Origin: Hydrogenibacillus schlegelii
Lineage (GTDB): Bacteria; Bacillota; Bacilli; Thermicanales; DSM-22653
Direction of reading: 5' to 3'
Length of the DNA stretch: 64,000 bases
Assembly: GCF_001653195.1 (NCBI RefSeq)
Contig: NZ_JXBB01000045.1
Span: forward strand, 62,001 to 126,000
Of the stretch, positions 52,217-60,769 are shown in pieces. Made by a program: the position numbers and the translations under genes. Each line of letters opens with the position of its first letter. Position 1 is the first letter of the stretch. The notes under the pieces are model-generated. The model was given only the letters and a program-made list of their open reading frames with translations, ran no database searches and was not told the DNA's origin.

Positions 52217-53437
52217 TTACGCCACGGTCAGGGCGAACTTGAGTAGGTTCTTGGCCGCATTCACGTCCCGATCGTGATGCGTGCCGCACGCCGGACACGT
52301 CCACGCCCGGACGGAAAGCGGAAGTTCGGGAAGAACATATCCGCAGGAAGAGCACGTCTTCGACGTCGGCTCAAAGCGGCCAGCCTTCACGATCCGCGCG
52401 CCCCGAAGCTTGGCTTTCGCTTCGAGGAGCGCCCGGAAGGTGCCCCAGCCGACGTCGGCGATGGGCCGGGCAAGTCGCCTGTTTTTGATCAGGTTCCGAA
52501 CGTCCAGATCCTCGATCGCGATCACCGGATGCGTCCGGACGAGTTCGGTCGTGAGCTTGTGGAGGAAGTCCAGCCGGATGTTTCGAATCCGGCGGTGGAG
52601 TCTGGCGATCTCGAGACGCGTCTTTTCGTAGTTCTTCGTCCGTTCGATGAGCCTTCCCTTTTCGTCCCTCACTCCGCGGCGGGAAAGTTTTCGCTGAAGT
52701 CTTCTCAGACGTTTGAGCGCGCGCCGCAGGGGTCTCGGAGCATCGGTCTTTCGGATCGCCCCCGTTTCATCAACCTGAGTCGTGAAGCTTTGCAGACCGG
52801 CGTCGATACCGGCCCGCGGCCCCGCCGGCGGAAGGGGATCGGGAATCTCTTCTTCCACCGTGAGGCTCACGAACCACCGATCGGCCTCGCGGCTCACGGT
52901 GGCGTGAAGGATTCGGCCTTGCGGCAGGTAAGTCTTCGCCGCACCGTTTTTCTTTCGCCGAACGGGCTTTTCCTTGAGACGTACTGCGCCGATGCGAGGC
53001 AGCACGATGTGACGTGTCTTTCCCCGATGGCGTCGGTCTTCCCCGCCCAGAAGGAGCCGGATCGTTCTGCTGCTGTTGTCCAGCCGGAAACTGTCCCGCC
53101 GGTCGTGTTTGCGGCGGAACTTCGGATGGCCGATCTTCCGGCCGGTCTTCCGCCCGCGGAAGAAGTTTTGGAACGCCTTTTCCAGATCCCGAAGCGCTTC
53201 CTGCGGCGCCCATTTGGACACTTCGTACAGCCACGGGAAGTCCGTCTTCTTCAGGCGGTTCAGTTCCCGGTGGAGTTCGATCGCGTTTGTCGTGCGGCCT
53301 TCTTTTTCGTAGATCTCGATCCATCGCGCGAGGCCCCAGTTGTAGGCGAAGCGGGCGGCCCCGGCGTGCTTGGCGAGGAGAATGCGTTGTTCCGTGTTGG
53401 GGTCGAGCTCGTAACGGTAGGCTCTATGGATCTTCAC
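52217..53437 (-). CDS. tnpB: TnpB RNA-guided nuclease of IS607 element
   Basis: A 406-residue full-length TnpB. All three RuvC residues can be seen: Asp in 'AGIDAGLQSF' (about 210), Glu in 'VIAIEDLDV' (about 318) and Asp in 'HDRDVNAAKN' (about 395). The zinc ribbon is 'CSSCG..CPACG'. The N-terminal 'YRYELDPNTEQRILLAKHAG' is typical. Contrast with the shortened TnpB at 21.7 kb. Starts inside tnpA (14-base overlap). Confidence 0.92.
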   Translation of the reverse strand: MKIHRAYRYELDPNTEQRILLAKHAGAARFAYNWGLARWIEIYEKEGRTTNAIELHRELNRLKKTDFPWLYEVSKWAPQEALRDLEKAFQNFFRGRKTGRKIGHPKFRRKHDRRDSFRLDNSSRTIRLLLGGEDRRHRGKTRHIVLPRIGAVRLKEKPVRRKKNGAAKTYLPQGRILHATVSREADRWFVSLTVEEEIPDPLPPAGPRAGIDAGLQSFTTQVDETGAIRKTDAPRPLRRALKRLRRLQRKLSRRGVRDEKGRLIERTKNYEKTRLEIARLHRRIRNIRLDFLHKLTTELVRTHPVIAIEDLDVRNLIKNRRLARPIADVGWGTFRALLEAKAKLRGARIVKAGRFEPTSKTCSSCGYVLPELPLSVRAWTCPACGTHHDRDVNAAKNLLKFALTVA

Positions 53438-53996
53438 GCTGAAGCGCCTCCAGCGCCTTTTTTGCCCGTCGTCTCGGGGAACGCTTGCCGTACAAGCGGG
53501 CGGCCAGGGACGTGAGGACCTCGGTCACATCGCGCACCAGATCGTCATCCACCTCTCTTTCTTCGACCACCAGAATGCGGCGTCCCTGCGCCCGAAGAGA
53601 AGCTTCGATGTATTCAAAGCCAAAACGCGTCAGCCGATCCCGATGTTCCACGACGATGGTCGTTACGTTCGGGTCGGAGAGGAGCTTGATGAGCTCCTTC
53701 CGCCTGCCGTTCAGACCGGAACCGACTTCTTTCACCGTCTTTCCGACCGAAAGGCCCTGGGCATTGGCAAACTCCAGAAGCCTCACCACCTGTCGTTCGA
53801 GATCGGCCTTTTGGTCGGAAGACGACACCCGGGCGTAAAGGGCGACGATGCCAGCTTTTGGCGCTTCGGGTTCGTGGACGAGGATCGTGCCCGAGGGGGT
53901 GATTTCGAACGGCACGGGCATTTTGCCCTCTTTGACCCAGCGCCATGCCGTCTTGTAGGTGATGCCGCGCTTTTTGGCCCATTGGCTGAGTTTCAT
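53424..53996 (-). CDS. tnpA: IS607-type serine recombinase TnpA
   Basis: A 190-residue small serine recombinase: N-terminal MerR-like HTH ('LSQWAKKRGITYKTAWRWVK'), then the resolvase catalytic domain ('VALYARVSSSDQKADLERQ' with catalytic Ser, 'VVEHRDRLTRFGFEYIEASL'). No lesions seen. ATG at 53996. Confidence 0.93.
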   Translation of the reverse strand: MKLSQWAKKRGITYKTAWRWVKEGKMPVPFEITPSGTILVHEPEAPKAGIVALYARVSSSDQKADLERQVVRLLEFANAQGLSVGKTVKEVGSGLNGRRKELIKLLSDPNVTTIVVEHRDRLTRFGFEYIEASLRAQGRRILVVEEREVDDDLVRDVTEVLTSLAARLYGKRSPRRRAKKALEALQREDP

Positions 53997-54147
53997 GGGT
54001 ATATTTTATCCGAGAAAGTGACGAAGATCAATCGTATTTTCAGCTGCTGACAACCCTCGCCAAGGCGCTGGCGGCCGACGTCGCCCGGCGTTAAGATAGC
54101 CGTAAGGCCTATAAGATAAACATGCGATAAAGAAAGGGAGAGGCAGG

Positions 54148-55035
54148 GTGCCGCTCGCGTACGGGGCGCTTTTGGCCGGCGTGGTGTTCATCTCGACGTC
54201 AGCGATCTGGGTGCGGCTTTCGGCGTCGCCGCCGGCGGTGACGGCGGCGTACCGGCTGCTTTTTACGGTGCTCCTCATGGCGCCGTTCGTTCGGCCCCGG
54301 TGGCGGTCGATCTTCGGGCAGTGGCGCGCGCTCAGCGCCGTCGAACGGCGGCTGGTGATGGCGTCGGGGGCGCTCCTGGCGGTGCACTTCGATCTGTGGT
54401 TCTGGTCGCTCGATTTTACGTCGGTGGCGAGTTCCGTCGTTCTCGTGACGCTCCAGCCCCTTTTTACGTTCGTCGGGGGGATGATCGCCTTCGGCGAGCG
54501 GCCCGGGGTGTGGATGTGGCTCGGAGGGCTTTTGGCGATCGCCGGATCGGCGCTTATCGGATGGGGGGATTTTGCCGTCGGGTCGGAGGCGCTCTTCGGC
54601 GACGCGCTGGCGCTTCTCGCGGCGCTTTTCGTCTCGCTCTACTGGATGATCGGGCAGCGCGTCCGGCCGAAGCTCGATGCGACGGCGTATACGTTTTTCG
54701 TCTACGGCGCCGCGACGGTCGTGCTTTTTGGGCTGGCCGCGTTGAAGGGGGAGCGGCCGGTGGCGCACCGACCGGAGGACTGGGGCTATTTTCTCGCCCT
54801 GGCGCTGTTCCCGACGCTTCTCGGCCATTCCCTTTTCAACTGGGTCATCCGCTGGATCCCCGCGTCGACGCTGTCGGTGGCGATCCTCGGCGAAGCGGTC
54901 GGGTCGGCCCTCCTTGCGTACTGGGTCTTCGGCGAGACGCTTCACCTCGGCCAGTGGGTGGGCGGGACGCTCATCCTCGTCGGCATCGCACTGGCGATCC
55001 TGCACCCGCCGGAGCGGGCGGAAGGCGGACGGTAA
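54148..55035 (+). CDS. EamA-family (DMT) transporter
   Basis: A 295-residue protein with ten predicted membrane helices in two EamA repeats ('GVVFISTSAIWVRLSASPPA', 'TLQPLFTFVGGMIAFGERPG', 'TLSVAILGEAVGSALLAYWV'). Drug/metabolite superfamily; substrate not predictable. GTG start after AAAGGGAGAGGCAGG. Confidence 0.88.
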   Translation: MPLAYGALLAGVVFISTSAIWVRLSASPPAVTAAYRLLFTVLLMAPFVRPRWRSIFGQWRALSAVERRLVMASGALLAVHFDLWFWSLDFTSVASSVVLVTLQPLFTFVGGMIAFGERPGVWMWLGGLLAIAGSALIGWGDFAVGSEALFGDALALLAALFVSLYWMIGQRVRPKLDATAYTFFVYGAATVVLFGLAALKGERPVAHRPEDWGYFLALALFPTLLGHSLFNWVIRWIPASTLSVAILGEAVGSALLAYWVFGETLHLGQWVGGTLILVGIALAILHPPERAEGGR

Positions 55036-55038
55036 GGT

Positions 55039-55065
55039 GAAAGAGCGGCCGCCGTCGGCCGATAC
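55039..55065 (+). promoter_or_regulatory. Sigma-D (flagellar) type promoter before chemoreceptor
   Basis: GAAA (55039-55042), 15 bases, GCCGATAC (55058-55065), one mismatch in each box from the consensus TAAA-N15-GCCGATAT. Sigma-D drives chemotaxis receptor genes in Bacillus. Confidence 0.55.
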
Positions 55066-55091
55066 ATCAGTCGTGTGAATAAAGCGACGTT

Positions 55092-55126
55092 AAATACGGA
55101 ACAAAGCGTCAAATACGGAACAAAGC
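55092..55126 (+). repeat. 16-bp tandem direct repeat in the receptor leader
   Basis: AAATACGGAACAAAGC occurs at 55092-55107 and again at 55111-55126, three bases apart (19-bp period), just before the SD of the chemoreceptor gene. Confidence 0.8.
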
Positions 55127-55145
55127 AAGGAAAGGAGGCCGAACG

Positions 55146-57185
55146 ATGAACGGGCCGGACCCGGAACGGTCTAAGGATGTGAAAAACCGGGCGATCATGC
55201 GGCATCTTGCGCTGGATGAGTCCGCGCTGAAGCGGTTTCGTACCCGGGGGGATGCGGTCCGGGCGGCGACCGAAGCGGCGGCCCTCGCCGCCCTCGAGCG
55301 GCTGATGGCGGACGATTTTTTCGACCGGGCATTCCGGCAGGGGCTTACGCCGGAGAAGCTTCGGGAGACGACGCGGGCGTACCTCCGGCATCTGTGGGCC
55401 GAAGAGGACATCGCCCGGCACGGCGGGCGGCTGGCTCGGATGGGCGCCCGGCAGGCGGAGCTCGGCTTTCCGCTTTCGTTTTACGGACTTTTTTACACGG
55501 CCCTCACCGTGGCGCTGTGGGACGCCGGGCGGACACCGGAGCCGAAGGCGGGGCCTCGTGTGTCCGAGCGCCTTCGGGAAGTTTTGCGGCGGCTTCGGGG
55601 GCGGGGCGCGTTGTTCCGGCCCGATGTCGACGGGGGGACGCTCGAGCGCTCCGTGCCGAACGAGGATCGTCGATGGCTTTTGGATGCCTACCGGCGCCTC
55701 CGCCTGGACGAGATCCTGCTGCTTGAGGCGCACGGCGCCCGGCTGCGCCTCGGCCAGGCCGAGCGGCTTGGCGAGGGGCTGAAACGGATTTTGTCTCTCA
55801 AAGGCGTGCTCACCCGGCTGGTCGGCCGGCTCCGGCGGCTTAAGGACGACGCCGATGAGTATGCGCTGGCCAGCCGGGACGTGAGCGCGGCGGCGGATGT
55901 CGTCGCCGAAAATGTCGTCCGGATCGCCGAGCGGGCGGAACGGATGGCGGAAGCGGCCGGGGCGAGCGAGGCGGCGGTGGGACGGGCGCTTCAACGGTTA
56001 CAGGAAGCGGCCGAGGCGTTTTCTTCGGTGCAGGATGAGGTCGCCGGCGTCGTGGCCGGGACGGAGGAAATCGGAAAACTCGTCCGCTGGATGGAAGAGA
56101 TCGCCGCCCAGACGGAACTGCTCGCCCTCAACGCGGCGATCGAGGCGGCGCGGGCCGGTGAGGAAGGGCGGGGGTTTGCCGTCGTCGCCGCCGAGGTGCG
56201 AAAGCTCGCCGAGACGTCCCGCACGGCCCTCAGGCAGATCGATCAAACGGTGCGCTCGTTTGTCGGCCGGGTGGAGAAGACGGCGCTCAAGACGGAGGCG
56301 TTTCGGGAGAAGATGGCCGAAGGGGCGGCGGACGCCCGGGTGGCGATGGATCATCTCCGGGCGATCGTCGCGGAGATCGCCGCCAACCGGGACGATGCTC
56401 AAGGGATCGCCGCCGCCGCGGAAGAGCAGACGGCGTCGATCCAGGCGTCCCTCGAGCGGGTCGAGGCGATCGCAGGCCATCTGGCGGAAGTCGAGGGGGA
56501 GCTCGGCCGTTTTGCCATCGACCTGGCGGAAGCGCTCATTTCGATCGACGGCGTGCGCAGGGCGCAGATCGACGGGGAGGCGGTGCCGATCGGCCTCGCG
56601 CTCCGCTTCGCCGTCGTCGATCATCTGCTCTTTCGCTGGCGCCTCGATCTTGCGGCGCTCGGCCTTCGGGAGGAAGATCCGCACGCCATCGGCGATGCCT
56701 CGCGATGCCGCCTTGGCCGCCTGATCGAGCGGAACCGGGCGGTGCTCGGGCCGCTTCCGTGTTTTCAGGAGCTCGTCGAGACCCACCGGCGGATGCATGC
56801 CGCCGGGCGGGAACTGCTGCTCGCCGTTCGGGCCGCCGGCCGGGCGGCGGGGCGTCCGGCCGGCGGCGCCGCCCGTCTTGCCGGCGGGCGCGCCCCGGCG
56901 GCGGCGGCCGTCGCCCCCGCGGACGGAAGCCGCCCGGACGGGGGGGATGCCGCTTGGCACAGCGCTCCAAAAGCGGCAGGGGCTGCCGGAGCGGACGGGC
57001 CCCGGGCGGACGGGACGGCGGCAGTCCGGGAACCGGAACCGGCCCGCTCCGGTCTTCTCGCCGGCGCATGGACGGAGGAGATCGTCGCGGCGCTCGGGCG
57101 GCTCGATGCGGCGACGGAGGCCGTCGTGGCGGCGCTTCTCGCGTGTGCCGAAGCGGCGGAAAGGGCGGAAGGCAACGACGCCTGA
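55146..57185 (+). CDS. Soluble globin-coupled chemoreceptor (HemAT-like) with CZB domain
   Basis: A 679-residue protein with no membrane segment. N-terminal ~200 residues look like a protoglobin sensor ('[20 protein letters not shown]', '[16 protein letters not shown]'; the His may be the proximal haem ligand). The methyl-accepting signalling domain follows (about 270-460) with the hairpin tip '[20 protein letters not shown]' and '[18 protein letters not shown]'. Then a chemoreceptor zinc-binding domain ('[12 protein letters not shown]', '[10 protein letters not shown]', '[10 protein letters not shown]') and an Ala/Gly-rich tail of ~110 residues. Presumably directs aerotaxis with CheA/CheW encoded elsewhere. 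HemAT of B. subtilis lacks the CZB part. Confidence 0.8.
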   Translation: MNGPDPERSKDVKNRAIMRHLALDESALKRFRTRGDAVRAATEAAALAALERLMADDFFDRAFRQGLTPEKLRETTRAYLRHLWAEEDIARHGGRLARMGARQAELGFPLSFYGLFYTALTVALWDAGRTPEPKAGPRVSERLREVLRRLRGRGALFRPDVDGGTLERSVPNEDRRWLLDAYRRLRLDEILLLEAHGARLRLGQAERLGEGLKRILSLKGVLTRLVGRLRRLKDDADEYALASRDVSAAADVVAENVVRIAERAERMAEAAGASEAAVGRALQRLQEAAEAFSSVQDEVAGVVAGTEEIGKLVRWMEEIAAQTELLALNAAIEAARAGEEGRGFAVVAAEVRKLAETSRTALRQIDQTVRSFVGRVEKTALKTEAFREKMAEGAADARVAMDHLRAIVAEIAANRDDAQGIAAAAEEQTASIQASLERVEAIAGHLAEVEGELGRFAIDLAEALISIDGVRRAQIDGEAVPIGLALRFAVVDHLLFRWRLDLAALGLREEDPHAIGDASRCRLGRLIERNRAVLGPLPCFQELVETHRRMHAAGRELLLAVRAAGRAAGRPAGGAARLAGGRAPAAAAVAPADGSRPDGGDAAWHSAPKAAGAAGADGPRADGTAAVREPEPARSGLLAGAWTEEIVAALGRLDAATEAVVAALLACAEAAERAEGNDA

Positions 57186-57205
57186 CGCCTTTTTTTGCGG
57201 CCATT

Positions 57206-57259
57206 TAGTTAACCAATGATAAATTTTTTGTTGACAAAAAAGGTCTGCCCCCGTATGAT
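57206..57259 (+). promoter_or_regulatory. BirA operator overlapping the bio promoter
   Basis: TAGTTAACC (57206-57214), 14 bases, TGTTGACAA (57229-57237) matches the BirA palindrome (TTGTTAACC-N14/15-GGTTAACAA) at 8 of 9 and 7 of 9. The right arm contains the -35 TTGACA (57231-57236), followed by 17 bases and TATGAT (57254-57259). Biotin-loaded BirA would block polymerase. Confidence 0.85.
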
Positions 57260-57314
57260 CAAAGAGAGGCTGGTAAATCCCGGCGCGACGCCGCGCCGAA
57301 GAGGGGGGCGGCCC

Positions 57315-58469
57315 ATGGAGTGGGCGAGGGAAACGGCGATGACGACAACGCGGGGAACGGCCGTGGGATCGGAGTGGAAAACGGCCGTGGAGAGGCGAAG
57401 GGAAACGGCCGCGGACACGACGCGAAAAGCGTCGACCGAGGCGGGAAAAACGGACGCGACCGCCCCGCCGGAGGCGCTCGATGATCCGGCGTTTTTCGAT
57501 CGGCTGGCGGAGCGGGCGCTTCGGGACGAGCCGCCGACGCCGGAAGAGGCGGAGGCGGTGCTTCGGGCGCCGGATGAGGCGCTTCTTTCGCTTCTTGACG
57601 CGGCGTACCGGGTGCGAAGGCATTTTTACGGGAAGCGCGTCCGGCTCAATATGATCATCAACGCCAAAAGCGGCCTCTGCCCGGAGGATTGCGCCTACTG
57701 CGCCCAGTCCGCCGTGTCGACGGCGAAGATCGCCAAGTACCCGCTCGTCGACGCCGAGACGCTCATCGCCGGCGCCGAACGGGCAAAAGCCCTCGGCGCC
57801 GGGACGTACTGCATCGTCGCGAGCGGCCGGGGGCCGACGCCGGCGGAACTGGCGCGCTTGGCGGACGCCGTCCGGGAGATCAAGCGGCGGACGGGGCTTA
57901 CGGTCTGTACGTCGCTCGGGATTCTCACCGAAGAAAAGGCCAAGCTCCTCAAGGCGGCCGGCGTCGATCGGGTGAACCACAATCTGAACACGGCCGAGGG
58001 GCATTACCCGACGATCGCCACGACCCACACGTATGCCGACCGGGTGGCGACGGTGGAGCGGGTCAAGGCGGCCGGGCTTTCGCCGTGTTCCGGCTTCATC
58101 ATCGGCATGGGGGAGTCGATCCGGGAGATCGTCGACATGGCCTTTGCCGCCCGGGCGCTCGATGTCGATTCGATCCCGCTCAATTTCCTCCACCCCGTCC
58201 CCGGGACGCCGCTCGGCGACCGGCCGTTCGTCGAGCCCCGGTTTGCCCTCAAGGTCGTCGCCCTCTTTCGCTTCGTCAATCCGACGAAGGAGATCCGGGT
58301 CGCCGGCGGACGGGAAGAGACGTTCCGTTCGCTCCAGCCGCTTCTCCTCTTTGCCGCCAATTCGATCTTCATCGGCGATTACCTCACGACGCCGGGGCAA
58401 AAGCCGGAGGCGGACCGGGCGATGATCGAAGATCTCGGTTTTGAGCTCGATCATCCGCCGGAGCCGTGA
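57315..58469 (+). CDS. bioB: Biotin synthase
   Basis: A 384-residue radical-SAM enzyme inserting sulfur into dethiobiotin. SAM cluster motif C122-x3-C126-x2-C129 ('CPEDCAYCAQS'), 'YCIVASGRGP', 'VNHNLNTAEGHYPTIATTHT' and 'FLHPVPGTPLGD'. The ATG at 57315 (after GAGGGGGGCGGCCC) leaves an unusual ~45-residue polar extension before the conserved part; starts further up would precede the predicted transcription start. Confidence 0.95.
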   Translation: MEWARETAMTTTRGTAVGSEWKTAVERRRETAADTTRKASTEAGKTDATAPPEALDDPAFFDRLAERALRDEPPTPEEAEAVLRAPDEALLSLLDAAYRVRRHFYGKRVRLNMIINAKSGLCPEDCAYCAQSAVSTAKIAKYPLVDAETLIAGAERAKALGAGTYCIVASGRGPTPAELARLADAVREIKRRTGLTVCTSLGILTEEKAKLLKAAGVDRVNHNLNTAEGHYPTIATTHTYADRVATVERVKAAGLSPCSGFIIGMGESIREIVDMAFAARALDVDSIPLNFLHPVPGTPLGDRPFVEPRFALKVVALFRFVNPTKEIRVAGGREETFRSLQPLLLFAANSIFIGDYLTTPGQKPEADRAMIEDLGFELDHPPEP

Positions 58470-58583
58470 CGCCTCCATCCCCGGCTTCGCGCGGCCGGGG
58501 CGCCGCCTTGATTCGAGACGTCGGCGGCTTTGGAACGCCGGTCCGGCCGATCGGAGAAGAGCGCCCGTTAAGGAGGATGGGGG

Positions 58584-59957
58584 ATGACGCGCTGGGTGCC
58601 GCCGCGAGACGTGTTGCTCGCCTGGAACCGGGATCACCTCTGGAATCCGTTTACGCCGATGAAAAATTATCTGGAAGAAGATCCGGTCATCATCGAACGC
58701 GGCGAGGGGGTCAAGCTCTTTGACGTCGACGGCCGCGCGTACTGGGATGGGTACAGTTCGCTCTGGCTGAACGTTCACGGCCATAACGTGCCGGAGCTGA
58801 ACGCGGCCGTCACCGAACAGCTGGGGAAGATCGCCCACGCGACGCTCCTCGGGAGCGCCAACGTTCCGGCGATTCTGCTCGCGAAGCGCCTGGCCGATCT
58901 GGCGCCGCCGGGGCTTCGAAAGGTGTTTTTTTCCGACTCCGGCGCCGAAGCGGTGGAAATCGCCGTCAAAATGGCGTTTCAGTACTGGCAAAACATCGGT
59001 CGCCCGGAAAAACGGCGGTTTATCACGATGACCGGCGCGTATCACGGCGATACGATCGGCGCGGTGAGCGTCGGGGCGATCGAGCTGTTTCATGCCCGCT
59101 TCGGGCCGCTTCTTTTTCCGACGGTCCGCATCCCTTATCCCCACGCGTACCGCCACCCGAGCGGCGATCCGGAGGCGGCGGCCCGGGACAGCCTCGCGGC
59201 GCTCGAGGCGATCCTCCGAGATCAGGCCGACGAAATCGCCGCCCTGATCGTCGAGCCGGTGATGCAGGGGGCGGCGGGGATGATCCGCATGCCGGACGGC
59301 TTTATGGCCGCCCTCGCCGATCGGCTCCGGGCGTACGACGTGCTGCTCATTGCCGATGAGGTGGCGACCGGATTGGGCCGCACGGGAGCGATGTTTGCCG
59401 TCGAGCATGACGGCGTGGTGCCAGACTTTTTGACCCTTGGAAAAGGGCTCACCGGGGGGTATCTGCCGGTGGCGGCGACGCTGACCACCGATCGGATTTA
59501 TGAGGCGTTTTGGGGCGAGGAGATCGAAGGGAAGACGTTTTACCACGGCCATTCGTATACGGGAAACCCGCTCGGCTGTGCCGTCGCTCTGGCCAATCTC
59601 GAGCTCATGGAACAAAGAAAGCTTCTTGAACACGTCAGGCGGCTTTCGGCCCGGGCCGAAGCGCGGCTTTCCGCCTTTCGCGAACTTCCTTACGTCGGGG
59701 ATGTGCGGCAGGCGGGGCTGATGATCGGCATCGAAATCGTCCGGGACCGGGCGACGAAGGCGCCCTTTCCGCGGGAGGTGCGGATCGGCCGGAAGATCGT
59801 GGCCCGGGCGCGGGAGCTCGGGCTTCTGACGCGCCCGCTCGGCGACGTCATCGTCTTCATGCCGCCCCTGGCCACGCCGGAGGCGGCGCTCGAGGCGATG
59901 ATGGACATTCTTTACCGGGCCATCGCTGAAGTGACGGAAAAGGAGGCCGGGCGATGA
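58584..59957 (+). CDS. bioA: DAPA aminotransferase
   Basis: A 457-residue PLP aminotransferase using SAM to convert KAPA to DAPA. 'WNPFTPMKNYLEEDPVIIER', 'YWDGYSSLWLNVHGH', 'FFSDSGAEAVEIAVKMAFQY', 'LIADEVATGLGRTGAMFAVE' and the PLP lysine in 'LTLGKGLTGGYLPVAATLT'. ATG 58584 after TTAAGGAGGATGGGGG. ATGA overlap with bioD. Confidence 0.95.
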   Translation: MTRWVPPRDVLLAWNRDHLWNPFTPMKNYLEEDPVIIERGEGVKLFDVDGRAYWDGYSSLWLNVHGHNVPELNAAVTEQLGKIAHATLLGSANVPAILLAKRLADLAPPGLRKVFFSDSGAEAVEIAVKMAFQYWQNIGRPEKRRFITMTGAYHGDTIGAVSVGAIELFHARFGPLLFPTVRIPYPHAYRHPSGDPEAAARDSLAALEAILRDQADEIAALIVEPVMQGAAGMIRMPDGFMAALADRLRAYDVLLIADEVATGLGRTGAMFAVEHDGVVPDFLTLGKGLTGGYLPVAATLTTDRIYEAFWGEEIEGKTFYHGHSYTGNPLGCAVALANLELMEQRKLLEHVRRLSARAEARLSAFRELPYVGDVRQAGLMIGIEIVRDRATKAPFPREVRIGRKIVARARELGLLTRPLGDVIVFMPPLATPEAALEAMMDILYRAIAEVTEKEAGR

Positions 59958-60769
59958 GCGGCCTCTTTGTCACCGGGACGGACACCGGCGTCGGGAAGAC
60001 GGTGTTTACCGCGCTCCTCGTCCGCTGGCTTCGGCGGCGCGGCGTCGACGCCGTGCCGATGAAGGCGGTGCAAAGCGGGGCGGCGGCGGAGGATCCGGCC
60101 GGCGATGCGGCCCGCCTCCTCCGGGCGGCCGGCGTGACGGTGCCGAAGGAAGCGCTGGTGCCCTACGCGTTTCGGGCTCCGCTGGCGCCGGCCGTGGCGG
60201 CGGACAAAGCGGGGGTGCGGGTGGAGCTCGGGCGCATTCTCGCGGCCTACCAGGCGCTTCGCCGGCGTCACCGCCACGTGGTCGTCGAAGGCGCCGGCGG
60301 GCTTATGGTCCCCATCGCCGGAGACATCCTGATCGTCGATCTGATGGAGCGGCTCGGCCTTCCGGCGGTGGTCGTCGCCCGCTCCGGGCTCGGGACGGTG
60401 AATCATACGCTTCTTTCGCTCCATCTCCTTCGGGCGCGGGGGATCCCGGTCGTCGGCGTCGTGCTGAACGACGGCCCGCATGGCGAACCGGACCCGTCGG
60501 CCGAAGACAATCCGCGCCTGATCGAACGGCTGGGCGGTGTGCCCGTGCTCGGGCGCCTTCGGACCGTCCCCGAGGGGCCGAAGCCCGATGCGCCTCGGAT
60601 GCCCTCCGGTGCGCCGCCGGATCGGGCGACGGAGGAAGCGTTCGGGGAGGCGGAAAGGACGCTCCGGGAGGCCGAGGCGGCGTTTGATGAGGCGGCGCTC
60701 GCGATGTTGGAGGCGGAGGTCGATCTTTCGGCGATCGTCCGGGCGCTCGAGGGGCGGGAGGGGCGATGA
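59954..60769 (+). CDS. bioD: Dethiobiotin synthetase
   Basis: A 271-residue ATP-dependent carboxylase-ligase forming the ureido ring. P-loop 'VTGTDTGVGKTVFTALLVRW', 'KAVQSGAAAEDPAGDAARLL' and 'VVEGAGGLMVPIAGDILIVD'. The C-terminal segment after 'GRLRTVPEGP' has an acidic, Ala/Glu-rich insertion of ~30 residues not typical of the family. Coupled by ATGA to both neighbours. Confidence 0.94.
   Translation: MSGLFVTGTDTGVGKTVFTALLVRWLRRRGVDAVPMKAVQSGAAAEDPAGDAARLLRAAGVTVPKEALVPYAFRAPLAPAVAADKAGVRVELGRILAAYQALRRRHRHVVVEGAGGLMVPIAGDILIVDLMERLGLPAVVVARSGLGTVNHTLLSLHLLRARGIPVVGVVLNDGPHGEPDPSAEDNPRLIERLGGVPVLGRLRTVPEGPKPDAPRMPSGAPPDRATEEAFGEAERTLREAEAAFDEAALAMLEAEVDLSAIVRALEGREGR

Larger units (their letters stand above)
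52085..54060 (-). mobile_element. IS607-family element
   Basis: Carries overlapping serine-recombinase tnpA and tnpB genes in the usual order and both appear intact. IS607 elements have no inverted repeats; the ends are estimated from the non-coding right-end RNA region and the resumption of unrelated sequence. It sits between the DeoR-like gene's operator and the EamA transporter. Confidence 0.8.

Noticed and set aside
55998-59633. 1211-codon open frame on the minus strand opposite the chemoreceptor, bioB and bioA
   Set aside because: Same explanation: antisense shadow spanning several genes and a promoter, with no similarity to any family.
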